Source: Lacicoccus alkaliphilus DSM 16010
GTDB taxonomy: Bacteria > Bacillota > Bacilli > Staphylococcales > Salinicoccaceae
Assembly: GCF_900142805.1 (NCBI RefSeq)
Contig: NZ_FRCF01000005.1
Span: 1-64,000 of the forward strand
DNA: 64,000 nucleotides
Reading direction: 5' to 3'
The notes below the pieces were generated by a model. It ran no database searches and was not told the DNA's origin. It saw only the letters and a program-made list of their open reading frames with translations. The position numbers were made by a program, and so were the translations under genes. Shown here in pieces: positions 52,292-61,254 of this stretch (positions are counted from its first letter, which is position 1; each line of letters starts with the position of its first letter).

Positions 52292-52776
52292 ACTTTTATT
52301 TCCCCTTCCCCTAAAACAAAACTTTTGATTACTTTATGTTTTTTCAACTCTTCATACATATTGGATAAAGGTTCATACAAATAATATTTGGTATCCCCCG
52401 ACTTGGTGGTCCTCTCTTCCACTTGATAAGGTACAAAGAAGGAATCTACATAATCGCATTCAATCTTCGGTATCTTCCAAACCCTCCGCTTGTATATAAA
52501 GTACTTCCTCAGAGCTTCCCTGCTTTTTTCATGAAAAGCATCATCGGAAATCCCTCTTGGAATCACTTTTGCCTCATCTGCTTCCATGGAGGAAACATCA
52601 GGCACGTCAACGACAATCCCGATGTTTCCAGTAACGGCGTCTCCATAAGTCACGACCAGTTCTTTCCGAGTAAAGAGGAGTGTCCTGAATGTAACCTTCC
52701 ATACTGCAAGCTGGTTAGGGTAATAATACGTTTCCAGATCATCTTTCAATGTCGCTTCAACACATTTAATATCCAT
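52288..52776 (-). CDS. Orphan 162-residue protein in alcohol/aldehyde operon
   Basis: Not recognised. Soluble, strand-rich N-terminal half (V-W-K-V-T-F-R-T-L-L-F near 28-38, V-V-T-Y-G-D), a charged helix F-H-E-K-S-R-E-A-L-R-K-Y, then a second strand-rich part. No signal peptide. RBS GAGGAATGAGTT. It lies 3 bp after the ADH gene and overlaps the small membrane protein by 4 bp, so it belongs to the operon and may handle its substrate. Confidence 0.7.
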   Translation of the reverse strand: MDIKCVEATLKDDLETYYYPNQLAVWKVTFRTLLFTRKELVVTYGDAVTGNIGIVVDVPDVSSMEADEAKVIPRGISDDAFHEKSREALRKYFIYKRRVWKIPKIECDYVDSFFVPYQVEERTTKSGDTKYYLYEPLSNMYEELKKHKVIKSFVLGEGEIKV

Positions 52777-52779
52777 AAC

Positions 52780-53868
52780 TCATTCCTCAAAAGTGATGGA
52801 GGCCCTGTTCACTTTCCTTGCTGCCGACTGGTCAAGGGCTTCCTGTATATTCTTAAAATCGAATTCTCCGTCGATCATGTCTTCAAAAGGATATTTTTCT
52901 ATATTTTGTTCCAGAAAATCCAATGATTTCTTCAAGAACCATGGATGATATCGTACTATGGGATAGATTGTTATACTCTTCCTCGTCATCAGGCCGGGAT
53001 CGAACTCCGTCATCTGACCCGGTGATATATTTCCGATGCTCACATATCTCCCGCCACTGGCCACAAGATGGATACCTTCCTGGAAGGCCGCCGGGACCCC
53101 GGATAACTCCATCCCCACATCTGCACCTTCACCGTCAGTCAGCTCTTTCACTCTTTCCGCACGTTCTTCCGGTGTGGAATATTCATTCATATCTATTACA
53201 TGGTCTGCACCGAATTTTTTGGCATTTTCTAGTCGTGGGGCCACGCCGTCTATTACAATCACTATCGCACCTTTCTCTTTTGCCACTGCAGCTGCATTTA
53301 GCCCCAGCCCTCCGGCGCCCTGGATCACGACTGATTCACCATATTTCAAATCAGCCCTCTCCAAGCCGAAGTATACTTGTGATAATGCACAATTTGCGCT
53401 CGCCGCCACTTTATCAGGTATATTGTCAGGCACTTTATAGAAGTAGACATCCGGATGGACGTAATAATGAGAGGCAAAGCTTCCATGGAAATGTGGTGCT
53501 TCGGCTGCAGGTTTGTTCCAAAATTCATATGCATTTTCACATAAATTGAATGCACCTTTCCTGCACATCGCACATTTTCTGCATGTCTGGAAATATGTAG
53601 ATGTAATGCGATCACCTACTTTAATTTCTTCCCCGCTGAAATCGGTCAGTGTCCCTTCACCAAGTTCAGCAATTTCCCCGACCATCTCATGACCGAGGAC
53701 CCCTTGTTTCTTGGTCGGGTGATGGCCTTTCCATATGTGTATTTCAGATCCACATACATTAGTCCTGCGTACTTTAAGCAGCATTGCACCCTTTTCAGGT
53801 CTCGGTAAGTCATAGTTTTCAACTTCCATTTTTTCCGGCTGCTTCATCTCAGCTACTTTTCCTTTCAT
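52780..53868 (-). CDS. Zinc-dependent medium-chain alcohol dehydrogenase
   Basis: 362 residues from ATG 53868 (AAAAGGAG upstream; a TTG six bases earlier is the alternative). Catalytic zinc ligand Cys in T-N-V-C-G-S-E-I-H, G-H-E-M-V-G-E near 61-67, structural zinc cysteines C-x2-C-x2-C-x7-C near 96-110, and the NAD site G-A-G-G-L-G-L-N-A near 183. Sorbitol/threonine-dehydrogenase-like branch. It oxidises an alcohol to an aldehyde or ketone, with the ALDH upstream likely taking the next step. A cre box is in front. Confidence 0.88.
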   Translation of the reverse strand: MKGKVAEMKQPEKMEVENYDLPRPEKGAMLLKVRRTNVCGSEIHIWKGHHPTKKQGVLGHEMVGEIAELGEGTLTDFSGEEIKVGDRITSTYFQTCRKCAMCRKGAFNLCENAYEFWNKPAAEAPHFHGSFASHYYVHPDVYFYKVPDNIPDKVAASANCALSQVYFGLERADLKYGESVVIQGAGGLGLNAAAVAKEKGAIVIVIDGVAPRLENAKKFGADHVIDMNEYSTPEERAERVKELTDGEGADVGMELSGVPAAFQEGIHLVASGGRYVSIGNISPGQMTEFDPGLMTRKSITIYPIVRYHPWFLKKSLDFLEQNIEKYPFEDMIDGEFDFKNIQEALDQSAARKVNRASITFEE

Positions 53869-53893
53869 AATCAAAACTCCTTTTCACAATTTT

Positions 53894-53907
53894 TGTATAC
53901 GCTTACA
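53894..53907 (-). promoter_or_regulatory. cre box upstream of alcohol dehydrogenase
   Basis: TGTATACGCTTACA; the minus-strand reading TGTAAGCGTATACA fits TGNAANCGNWNNCA at all positions. It lies between the ALDH stop and ADH start, 26 bp before the ADH ATG. Confidence 0.6.
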
Positions 53908-53919
53908 AATTCGTCAAAA

Positions 53920-55362
53920 TTATCTGCTGATTTTTATGGCAACATTCTTTACTTGAGTATAATGTTTCAATGATTCAAGACCTTTTTCCCTGCCGAAGCC
54001 ACTTTTACCCTGGCCGCCGAACGGCATCTCGACACCGCCGCCTGCACCGTAGTTATTCACGAACACCTGACCCGACCTTACTCTTTGGGATAACCACAAT
54101 GCTGTGTTGATATTGCTTGTCCAAATCCCGGTCACAAGCCCATAATCTGTCGAGTTGGCAAGTTCAAGTGCTTCCTCAAGTGTTTCAAATTCGAACGCTG
54201 CCACCACAGGTCCGAAAAGCTCTTCCTGTGCAAGTCTGCTGTCCTTGGATTTCGGAATGACCAAAGTCGGCTCAAAGAATAATCCACTCGTCATACCCTC
54301 TATGGACTTCCCTCCCCTGATGATTTCAGTTCCTTCTTCATCGGCAACTTTCATGTAGTTGACCAGAGTGTCCATTTGCTTTTCAGAAACGACAGGCCCC
54401 ATCTGCTTGTCTTCAATTCCTGGCCCTATAGTCACCCGACTCATGATTCCGGTCACTTTCTCCAGAAACTCATCCTTGATGCTTTTCTCAACCAGCAACC
54501 GGCTGCCCGCAGTACATGTTTGACCCGTATTTTGAATCAAAGTGCGTACAACCCAATCCGCTGCTTCCTCTAAATTTGCATCGGCAAATACAATATTGGG
54601 TGATTTGCCACCCAGCTCGAGTGTCAGGGATTTGATATGCTTTGCTGCGTTCTTCATCACTGACGTGCCTGTCGGAACGGATCCGGTAAAGGTGATGTGA
54701 TCGATATCGGGGTGTGACGACAACGCATCACCCGCTTCATACCCATAACCGGTCACAACGTTGAAGACCCCTGTTGGAAGATCTGTCTGCTTGATCAATT
54801 CTGCAATCTTCAAAGTTGTGATGGATGTGTCTTCTGCAGGCTTTACGACGACAGTATTCCCTGCTGCTAGTGCTGGAGCGACACTCCTTGCCGTCATCTG
54901 CAGTGGATAATTCCAAGGAACGATATGAGCAGTCACACCAAAAGGCTCACGGACTGTATAATCCAACATCTCACTGTTGATCGGTATGGTCTCACCCAGA
55001 ATCTTATCCGCTGCCCCGCCAAAATATTCAAAATACCTGGCTGCCACTTCTACATCCGCATAAGCCTGTGTCAATGGTTTACCCATATCCAAAGTCTCAA
55101 GCTCAGCCAGTTCATCCTTGTTCTCCCTTATTACACTTGCGATTTTAAATAATATCCTCGACCTTTCTGCCGGTATGATTTCCCGCCCTTCTGTTGCTTC
55201 GAAAGCTTCTCTTGCAGCTTGTACCGCCTTATCCACATCTGTTGCGGTGGCTCTCGGAAACTTTGCCAAAACTTCCATGTTGGCGGGGTTTTTCGTTTCT
55301 ATCATCTTTCCACTACTGCTCTCCACCCATTTGTTGCCTATGAACATCTTGAAAGATTTCAT
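53920..55362 (-). CDS. Aldehyde dehydrogenase (NAD(P)+-dependent)
   Basis: 480 residues from ATG 55362, with AAAGGGGG upstream. P-W-N-Y-P-L near 145, the catalytic Glu in L-E-L-G-G-K-S-P near 248-255, and the catalytic Cys in N-T-G-Q-T-C-T-A near 282-289. Betaine-aldehyde/general ALDH branch. It oxidises an aldehyde to the acid. First gene of the operon, with a clear SigA promoter overlapped by a cre-like box. Confidence 0.9.
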   Translation of the reverse strand: MKSFKMFIGNKWVESSSGKMIETKNPANMEVLAKFPRATATDVDKAVQAAREAFEATEGREIIPAERSRILFKIASVIRENKDELAELETLDMGKPLTQAYADVEVAARYFEYFGGAADKILGETIPINSEMLDYTVREPFGVTAHIVPWNYPLQMTARSVAPALAAGNTVVVKPAEDTSITTLKIAELIKQTDLPTGVFNVVTGYGYEAGDALSSHPDIDHITFTGSVPTGTSVMKNAAKHIKSLTLELGGKSPNIVFADANLEEAADWVVRTLIQNTGQTCTAGSRLLVEKSIKDEFLEKVTGIMSRVTIGPGIEDKQMGPVVSEKQMDTLVNYMKVADEEGTEIIRGGKSIEGMTSGLFFEPTLVIPKSKDSRLAQEELFGPVVAAFEFETLEEALELANSTDYGLVTGIWTSNINTALWLSQRVRSGQVFVNNYGAGGGVEMPFGGQGKSGFGREKGLESLKHYTQVKNVAIKISR

Positions 55363-55415
55363 TTTGTCCCCCTTTTTATGATAATTCACTAATCAGGATA
55401 TTGTATCCAATTTAA

Positions 55416-55444
55416 ATAATATTACAACAAGTAAGCGCTGTCAA
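55416..55444 (-). promoter_or_regulatory. SigA promoter of ALDH operon, overlapped by cre-like box
   Basis: On the minus strand TTGACA (55439-55444), exact 17-base spacer, TATTAT (55416-55421). The spacer and -35 contain AGTAAGCGCTGTCA (55430-55443), a cre-like sequence with one mismatch, so CcpA binding would block RNA polymerase directly. Confidence 0.72.
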
Positions 55445-55651
55445 TAATTTATCTGATTTTTCTAAAACATTAAGTTTTTCAATCATATTAGTCATTTTCA
55501 TGCTTTATAGATTCCATTACTTATAAAATGCTATGACATATTTCTGTGAATTAATCTACCCGCCAACTTATTTTCAAAATCGAATGCAGATATCATACTT
55601 TTTATGTATAATATGAATCATTAAAAATTTGTAATTCTAAGGGGCTAATTT
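55445..55651. other. Divergent region upstream of second SSS gene
   Basis: AT-rich, no gene. TATAAT at 55607-55612 is a likely -10 for the plus-strand symporter gene, but no -35 of good quality is at the usual distance. Confidence 0.4.
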
Positions 55652-57085
55652 ATGAGTTGGTATATCGGGTATTTCATCATATATTTCATTTTCATGCTGG
55701 GGGTGGCGTTCTGGTATTCAAGGAGGATCCATACGTATGAAGATTACCTGATCAGCGGATGGAACACGGGGTTCTGGAAAATCACCGGCACGGTCATCAG
55801 CACATTCTGCGGGGCAGCGGTGTTCATCGGCTGGATGGGGCTTGGCTTCACAGTCGGCCTTTCCGGCTACTGGAAGTTCGCATTCGTCGCCATCGTATTT
55901 TCATTGATACTGATACTCGGATTCGCCAGACCGCTCAGGCGCCAGAGGCTGATCACGCTCGCGGATCTTTTCACGGTGCGGTTCGGCGGCAGTGCGGGGC
56001 TCATCCCGTCGGTGCTCTCGGCCTTCATATATTCCGTGCCGACGACGGCGCTGCAGCTTGTGGGGATGTCGACGGTATTCAACATCACGCTTGACATCAG
56101 CCTGCCCGTCGGCATTTTCATATCGTTCATCGTCATCCTGATCTTCGCCGTCATCGGCGGACTGCCTGCAACCATCCTCACGGATGCGATACAGTCGGTG
56201 ATCATCATCATCGGTGTCGTCGTACTTGCGATCGTGACAATCAACCATGTCGGCGGACTCGGTACGCTGTTTGAAAACAGCGCGCCTGAATACATCAACT
56301 TCACAGGCCCCGACGGCCTTGGAGAGATACTACTTTATGCATTATCCGTCGGCCCGTTCTATCTCGTATGGCAGTCGACATGGCAGCGCATTTTCGCAGC
56401 CAAAGATGAAAAGACCGCCGTCAATGCGAATGCACTCGGCTTCATCATCGCAGGTGTCATTGCATTCCTGCCGTTCCTGATCGGCCTTGCGGCACGCCAG
56501 TTTGTACCGCTCGACATGCATCCCGACCTTGTGTTCTCCTATGTGACGGATACACTGATGGCGAGCCCGATCGGCGGCATCGTCTTCCTCGGCCTGCTCG
56601 CGGCACTCATGACAGGTGCGACGTCATTCATCCTGCAGGGCTCTAGCAACTTGACGGTCGACATATATAAGACTTTCATCAACAGGGATGCAAGTCCGAA
56701 AAGGATGCTCGCGTCCTCCAGAATTTCGGTCGTCATCATCACCGCCCTGGCATGTCTGTTCGCATATACGATCGAGGACATCGCGACCACCTACCAGTGG
56801 GCGCTGCGGTTATCGGCGACCATCATGGTGTTCCCGTTCCTCGCAGTGATGTTCTGGAAGCGCGTGACCAAGACCGGCCTGCTCACCAGCATGATCGGCA
56901 CCGCGGTGCTCGTGCTCGCCTACCCGTTCCTGCCGATCGGCATGGACCATGCACTGTTCGGCTTCACCGTGTCATTCGTACTGCTCGTCGGGGTCAGCCT
57001 GATGACACAGCATGCGGAAAGTGAAACAGTGCAGGCCGCATACTTTGAAAAACTTGAAAATCCCAATTTGAAGGAGCGATCTTAA
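55652..57085 (+). CDS. SSS-family sodium:solute symporter
   Basis: 477 residues, about 13 membrane helices. F-C-G-A-A-V-F-I-G-W-M-G-L-G near 51-64 is the sodium-site helix, and G-A-T-S-F-I-L-Q-G-S-S-N near 325 the second. RBS AAGGGG. The stop codon overlaps the start of the amidohydrolase gene by one base, so the pair form one unit and the symporter likely imports its substrate. Confidence 0.87.
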   Translation: MSWYIGYFIIYFIFMLGVAFWYSRRIHTYEDYLISGWNTGFWKITGTVISTFCGAAVFIGWMGLGFTVGLSGYWKFAFVAIVFSLILILGFARPLRRQRLITLADLFTVRFGGSAGLIPSVLSAFIYSVPTTALQLVGMSTVFNITLDISLPVGIFISFIVILIFAVIGGLPATILTDAIQSVIIIIGVVVLAIVTINHVGGLGTLFENSAPEYINFTGPDGLGEILLYALSVGPFYLVWQSTWQRIFAAKDEKTAVNANALGFIIAGVIAFLPFLIGLAARQFVPLDMHPDLVFSYVTDTLMASPIGGIVFLGLLAALMTGATSFILQGSSNLTVDIYKTFINRDASPKRMLASSRISVVIITALACLFAYTIEDIATTYQWALRLSATIMVFPFLAVMFWKRVTKTGLLTSMIGTAVLVLAYPFLPIGMDHALFGFTVSFVLLVGVSLMTQHAESETVQAAYFEKLENPNLKERS

Positions 57086-58701
57086 TGGATAATGTAAAGC
57101 TGATCATAAATGCGAAAGTACTTGACCTCATCAACGGCACACATGAATTATCATCAGTGGAAATAAAGGACGGAAGGATTGCGGCCATCGAACCGCAGAA
57201 GAATTACCGCGTGGATGAGGGGGAAGGGATTCTGGACCTCTCAGGCAAGTTCCTCTCCCCCGGGTTCATCGACACGCACAGCCACCTTGTGATGTACTCG
57301 AACTTCAGGCGCCAGCTGGACTGCTCGCCTGAAAACGTCTCAAGCATTGAAGAAATGGTTGAAAAATTCAAAGCGGAACAAGACGTGATACTCCGTGACG
57401 GCTGGCTCAGGGGGTACGGCTACAATGAGTTCGAACTCGCAGAAAAGCGTCATCCGAACCGCTTCGACCTGGACAGGATATCAACGGAGATTCCGATCTA
57501 TGTCCAGCACAGCTCGGCCCATATGGGCGCTGTGAACACGAAGGCACTCGAGCTGATGGGGGTCGGGCTGGATGATGCGGATCCGGAAGGTGGCAGGTTC
57601 GAGCGTGATGAAAACGGCCAGGTCAATGGTGTTTTATTCGAATTCCCGGCACTGGATAAGGCGAAGGCCGTACTGCCGGAAATCGATGCAAGCGACCTTG
57701 CCAACGATATCGAGGGCGGCATTGCGGATTACCAGTCACGCGGCATCACGAGTGCAACCGAAATGTGCGTCGGCTTACTTAACGGCATCAACGACTGGCA
57801 TGCGGCGCTTGAATATCTGCAGCGTCCGCAGCACTTCAGGACGCGCTTTGCGATCGACTATAAGCTGCTTTTGAATGACCCTGCATTTGAAGGCGAAACG
57901 GGGGACTCGATCCGTGAGAAGCTGGAGGAGTTGAGCGGAGGATTTGCCACGCTCGGCGGCGCGAAGTTCTTCAATGACGGTTCGATCCAGATCCATACCG
58001 CAGCACTCCGCGAGGATTACTATGATGGTACGAAGTCGGATGACACGCAGTTCACGGACGATGAACTGCTCGAACTATTCACCCATTTCCAGAAGCTCGG
58101 CTACCCGCTCATCACCCATGCGAACGGTGACAAGGCGGCGGAAGCGGTGATCGATGCATACGTGAAGACGAAGGAAAATAAAAAGACCACCATACAAAAC
58201 CGTGTGGAGCACCTGCAGACCGTGAACAAGGCGGATATAAAGAAGATGGTGAAGAATGACATCGGCGGTTCGTTCTTCATGAACCACATCTACTATTTTG
58301 GGGATGTGCATAAGGCGAAGTTCCTGGGGCCGGAACGTGCAGAGAACCTGGAACCCGTCAGGTGGGCCGAAGATGCAGGCATGACGTTCACCATCCATTC
58401 CGACTGCCCGGTGACCGACATATCACCGCTCCACTCCATCGGCATCGCCGTCGACAGGGAGACACGCAGCGGCGATGTGCTCGGCAAAAAGCAGCGGCTT
58501 TCAAGGATTGAAGCATACCGCAAGATGACGATCGACGCTGCGAAACTGAATGGCACGGATGATGTCGAAGGCAGTGTGGAAGTCAGCAAGTACGCAGATT
58601 TCGTCGTGCTCAGCCATAACCCGTTCAAGGCATCCAATACACTGTCGGACGAACTCGTGCAGATGACGATTGTGGACGGCAGGATTGTATTCAAGAGATG
58701 A
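57085..58701 (+). CDS. Amidohydrolase family 3 protein (YtcJ-like)
   Basis: 538 residues. Metal-site motif F-I-D-T-H-S-H-L near 62-69, later H-A-N-G-D-K-A-A near 345-352, H-L-Q-T near 375 and H-S-D-C-P-V near 436. YtcJ-like enzymes hydrolyse amide or formamide bonds; substrate here unknown. Coupled to the symporter upstream and closed by a strong hairpin. Confidence 0.87.
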   Translation: MDNVKLIINAKVLDLINGTHELSSVEIKDGRIAAIEPQKNYRVDEGEGILDLSGKFLSPGFIDTHSHLVMYSNFRRQLDCSPENVSSIEEMVEKFKAEQDVILRDGWLRGYGYNEFELAEKRHPNRFDLDRISTEIPIYVQHSSAHMGAVNTKALELMGVGLDDADPEGGRFERDENGQVNGVLFEFPALDKAKAVLPEIDASDLANDIEGGIADYQSRGITSATEMCVGLLNGINDWHAALEYLQRPQHFRTRFAIDYKLLLNDPAFEGETGDSIREKLEELSGGFATLGGAKFFNDGSIQIHTAALREDYYDGTKSDDTQFTDDELLELFTHFQKLGYPLITHANGDKAAEAVIDAYVKTKENKKTTIQNRVEHLQTVNKADIKKMVKNDIGGSFFMNHIYYFGDVHKAKFLGPERAENLEPVRWAEDAGMTFTIHSDCPVTDISPLHSIGIAVDRETRSGDVLGKKQRLSRIEAYRKMTIDAAKLNGTDDVEGSVEVSKYADFVVLSHNPFKASNTLSDELVQMTIVDGRIVFKR

Positions 58702-58702
58702 A

Positions 58703-58738
58703 AAAAGGACAGGACGCAAATAAGCGTCCTGTCCTTTT
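58703..58738. terminator. Bidirectional terminator between amidohydrolase and CapC-like genes
   Basis: Stem AAAAGGACAGGACGC / GCGTCCTGTCCTTTT with a 6-base loop. Confidence 0.9.
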
Positions 58739-58746
58739 CGTATATT

Positions 58747-59550
58747 CTAAAACAACCCTAAAAATTTCTTTTTCTTCTTTTTCCGCTTCCGCCTGTCATC
58801 AGTGTAATGTGACTCCATCGGTTGCGGCATCTTCAGGGTCAGTGATTCATCATTCAGAAGTTTTTCGGCATTATTTTTGAGCCTCTCTGTATAGGCTTCA
58901 CCGAGCGCTTCAGTGATGACATCATACGCCTCTTTCAAAGCGAACGGCCGGGTGTCCGCACTGTGTGCGTCACTGGCCACGATATGTGCAAGGTTGTTCT
59001 CGATCATCTTCAGGCTGGTCTGCTTCAGGTTCTCCCCCAGATCGCCCGTCACACATGTTGCGGTGACCTGCGCGATGGCACCTTTCCCCACCAGATCATA
59101 CAGTTTCTTAGGGTCCCTGATGATCGGCTTGCATCTTTCAGGATGGGCGATCAGCGGGATGTACCCTTTCATCTGAAGGTCGAAGAGCAGCCTTTCCGTA
59201 TAATTCGGCATATCGTTGAACGGCAGTTCCACAAGCACATACTGTGTACTGTTCAACGTCAGGTCATATCCCGAGTCCAGTTCTTCGATCATTTCACCGT
59301 TGATGCGGATTTCCTGTCCGGGATGGACCCTGATCGGAATCTCTTCTTCTTCTATGATTCCCCGGAGCTCCCGGAGTTTTTCCATCACCGTGTCCGACGG
59401 CGTCGTGTGTTGGGGTGATTTATGATGCGGTGTCGCGATGATGTCGGTGATTCCGCTGCCGCTTGCCTGCCTCAGGAGGGCCGTCGCCTCTTCCCTCGTC
59501 TGCGGCCCGTCATCCACACCGATCAGTACATGGTTGTGGACATCAATCAT
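58747..59550 (-). CDS. capC: Tyrosine-protein phosphatase of the PHP family (CpsB/CapC/YwqE type)
   Basis: 267 residues from ATG 59550; a GTG at 59556 that overlaps the kinase stop is the alternative. Metal motifs: D-V-H-N-H near 3-7, T-P-H-H near 40, H-P-E-R-C near 136 and S-D-A-H near 193. Dephosphorylates the Tyr tail of the BY-kinase and so tunes polysaccharide output. The C-terminus is unusually basic (a run of nine charged residues, mostly Lys, then F-L-G-L-F), perhaps for membrane contact. Confidence 0.88.
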   Translation of the reverse strand: MIDVHNHVLIGVDDGPQTREEATALLRQASGSGITDIIATPHHKSPQHTTPSDTVMEKLRELRGIIEEEEIPIRVHPGQEIRINGEMIEELDSGYDLTLNSTQYVLVELPFNDMPNYTERLLFDLQMKGYIPLIAHPERCKPIIRDPKKLYDLVGKGAIAQVTATCVTGDLGENLKQTSLKMIENNLAHIVASDAHSADTRPFALKEAYDVITEALGEAYTERLKNNAEKLLNDESLTLKMPQPMESHYTDDRRKRKKKKKKFLGLF

Positions 59551-59552
59551 CT

Positions 59553-60260
59553 TCACTCAGTCCCGTAGTAGTAATAATACTCATCCTTTTTTCTTCCCAT
59601 GTTCTTGTTGTTCATCACGACGCCGAGGATGTTTGCGTCTGCTTTTTCAAGCAATGTCTTCGCATCATGCAGACGTTCTTTGTTGTTTTCTTCGACATTC
59701 GTCACCAGTACGACACCGTCGACCACCTTGCTCAGCACCTGTGCATCCGTCACCGCTAAAAGCGGCGGCGTATCGATGATGACCATGTCATAATCCATGG
59801 CGAAAGTCCTGAGGAGCAGGTTCATCTTCCTGGAAGACAAAAGCTCCGACGGGTTCGGCGGTATCGGGCCGGAAGTCAGGATTTCCAGATTTTCAATGTC
59901 GGTCTGCTTCACGACATCTCCTGCAGGCATGTCATTCACGATCACCGTGGACAACCCCCGCTGATTGCCCACTTCGAATGTATAATGAGTCGTCGGACGT
60001 CGGAGGTCGGCATCAACCAGCAGTGTCCTTTTGCCGGACTGTGCGTAGGCGATCGCCAGATTCGCCGCTGTGGTGGATTTCCCTGCACCCGGGGATGCCG
60101 ATGTGAAGACCACTGTCTTTATTTCTCTATCGATGCTCGAGTACATGATGTTCGTCCGGATCGTCCGGAATTGTTCACTGATCGGTGATTTCGGTTCTTT
60201 TTCAACGATGAGCTCTCTTGGCCCTGAGGCATAAGTGTGTTTTTTATTTTTGCCAAACAT
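59553..60260 (-). CDS. capB: Bacterial tyrosine kinase (CpsD/CapB/YwqD type)
   Basis: 235 residues. Walker A S-P-G-A-G-K-S-T near 55-62, Walker A' L-L-V-D-A-D-L-R-R-P near 79-88, Walker B M-V-I-I-D-T-P-P near 158. The C-terminal Tyr cluster (five consecutive Tyr ending G-T-E) is the autophosphorylation tail. The kinase needs the membrane adaptor encoded just upstream. It controls initiation and chain length of capsule/exopolysaccharide. Confidence 0.92.
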   Translation of the reverse strand: MFGKNKKHTYASGPRELIVEKEPKSPISEQFRTIRTNIMYSSIDREIKTVVFTSASPGAGKSTTAANLAIAYAQSGKRTLLVDADLRRPTTHYTFEVGNQRGLSTVIVNDMPAGDVVKQTDIENLEILTSGPIPPNPSELLSSRKMNLLLRTFAMDYDMVIIDTPPLLAVTDAQVLSKVVDGVVLVTNVEENNKERLHDAKTLLEKADANILGVVMNNKNMGRKKDEYYYYYGTE

Positions 60261-60275
60261 GATTCGATTTCCTTC

Positions 60276-60950
60276 CTACTTTTCGAATTTCGCGATTGTA
60301 CCGAGCACCGGGAGCTCCAGATGCCTTTCCATCTCTTCTTCGGTCGTGACACGCTTGTCGAGGAATGCCCTGAGGAATGCGATCCCCACGCCGAGCAATG
60401 CCCCCAAGATCAGTCCGATTGCGATATTGACGAGCGGTTGCGGTGAAACCGGTGACGGGTCATCGCCCACATTGGCTTCTGCCAGGATGGACACATTATC
60501 CACATTCATCACCTCAGTGATCCTGTCCTGGAAGACCAAAGCTATTTCGTTGGCGATGATTTCTGCATTTTGCGGATTTTCATCACTGACGGTCACTGTA
60601 ATGACCTGTGACTGATCCTGGTTGTTCACGGTGATCTGATTGGCCAGTGCGCCTGTGGACTGTTCCAGTCCGAGACCGTCCACCACATCATCCAGCACCG
60701 TCGGGCTCAGGATGATGTCCCTGTATGTATTGATCAACTGCAGACTTGCCTGTATGTCCTGATTATTGACGGAATCCGCATTTTCCGACTGGCTGACCAG
60801 GATCTGTGTATTTGCTTCATATTGCGGTGTCATCAACAGTGCTGTCGCAAAAGCTGCGATCGCTCCAAACAAAAGCATCAAACTGATGATCATCCACAAG
60901 TTCTTCTTGATGACTTCCAGTATATCTTCGAGATTCAAAGTTTCTTCCAT
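60276..60950 (-). CDS. capA: Polysaccharide co-polymerase / kinase activator (CapA/YwqC, Wzz-type)
   Basis: 224 residues from ATG 60950 (AAGGG nine bases upstream; a GTG at 60962 is the alternative). Two membrane helices (about 14-37 and 172-197) flank an extracellular Wzz domain; a cytosolic C-terminal stretch of about 30 residues docks the kinase in this family. First gene of the three-gene module, 15 bp before the kinase gene. Confidence 0.88.
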   Translation of the reverse strand: MEETLNLEDILEVIKKNLWMIISLMLLFGAIAAFATALLMTPQYEANTQILVSQSENADSVNNQDIQASLQLINTYRDIILSPTVLDDVVDGLGLEQSTGALANQITVNNQDQSQVITVTVSDENPQNAEIIANEIALVFQDRITEVMNVDNVSILAEANVGDDPSPVSPQPLVNIAIGLILGALLGVGIAFLRAFLDKRVTTEEEMERHLELPVLGTIAKFEK

Positions 60951-60962
60951 ATTATCCTGCAC

Positions 60963-61254
60963 CCTTATATCTTTAAAATTTTACCTAATTTTTAATATAC
61001 CACACCTTTTCATGCGATGGGATGAAATCATCATATTTTTACACAATTTTAAAATATTTATGGAGGAAGTCCTCCGTCACGGCTTCTTTTGCCCCTTCCC
61101 TTCAATCAGCCCTTATAAATCGATTGTAATTATATATAAAAGATTATAAAATAAATGATTGGTATACTAAGCATGAGCAATCCAATATAATGTTGATAAA
61201 AGGCAGCGCGGCTTCTGTGTCACCACAAACAAATCCATTTAAAGAAGGTCAATT
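60963..61254. other. Divergent promoter region (cap control module / LCP gene)
   Basis: 292 bp of AT-rich DNA with no gene. TATAAT at about 61194-61199 could serve the LCP gene and TATATT-like runs near 61000 the control module; no complete promoter could be fixed. Confidence 0.4.
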
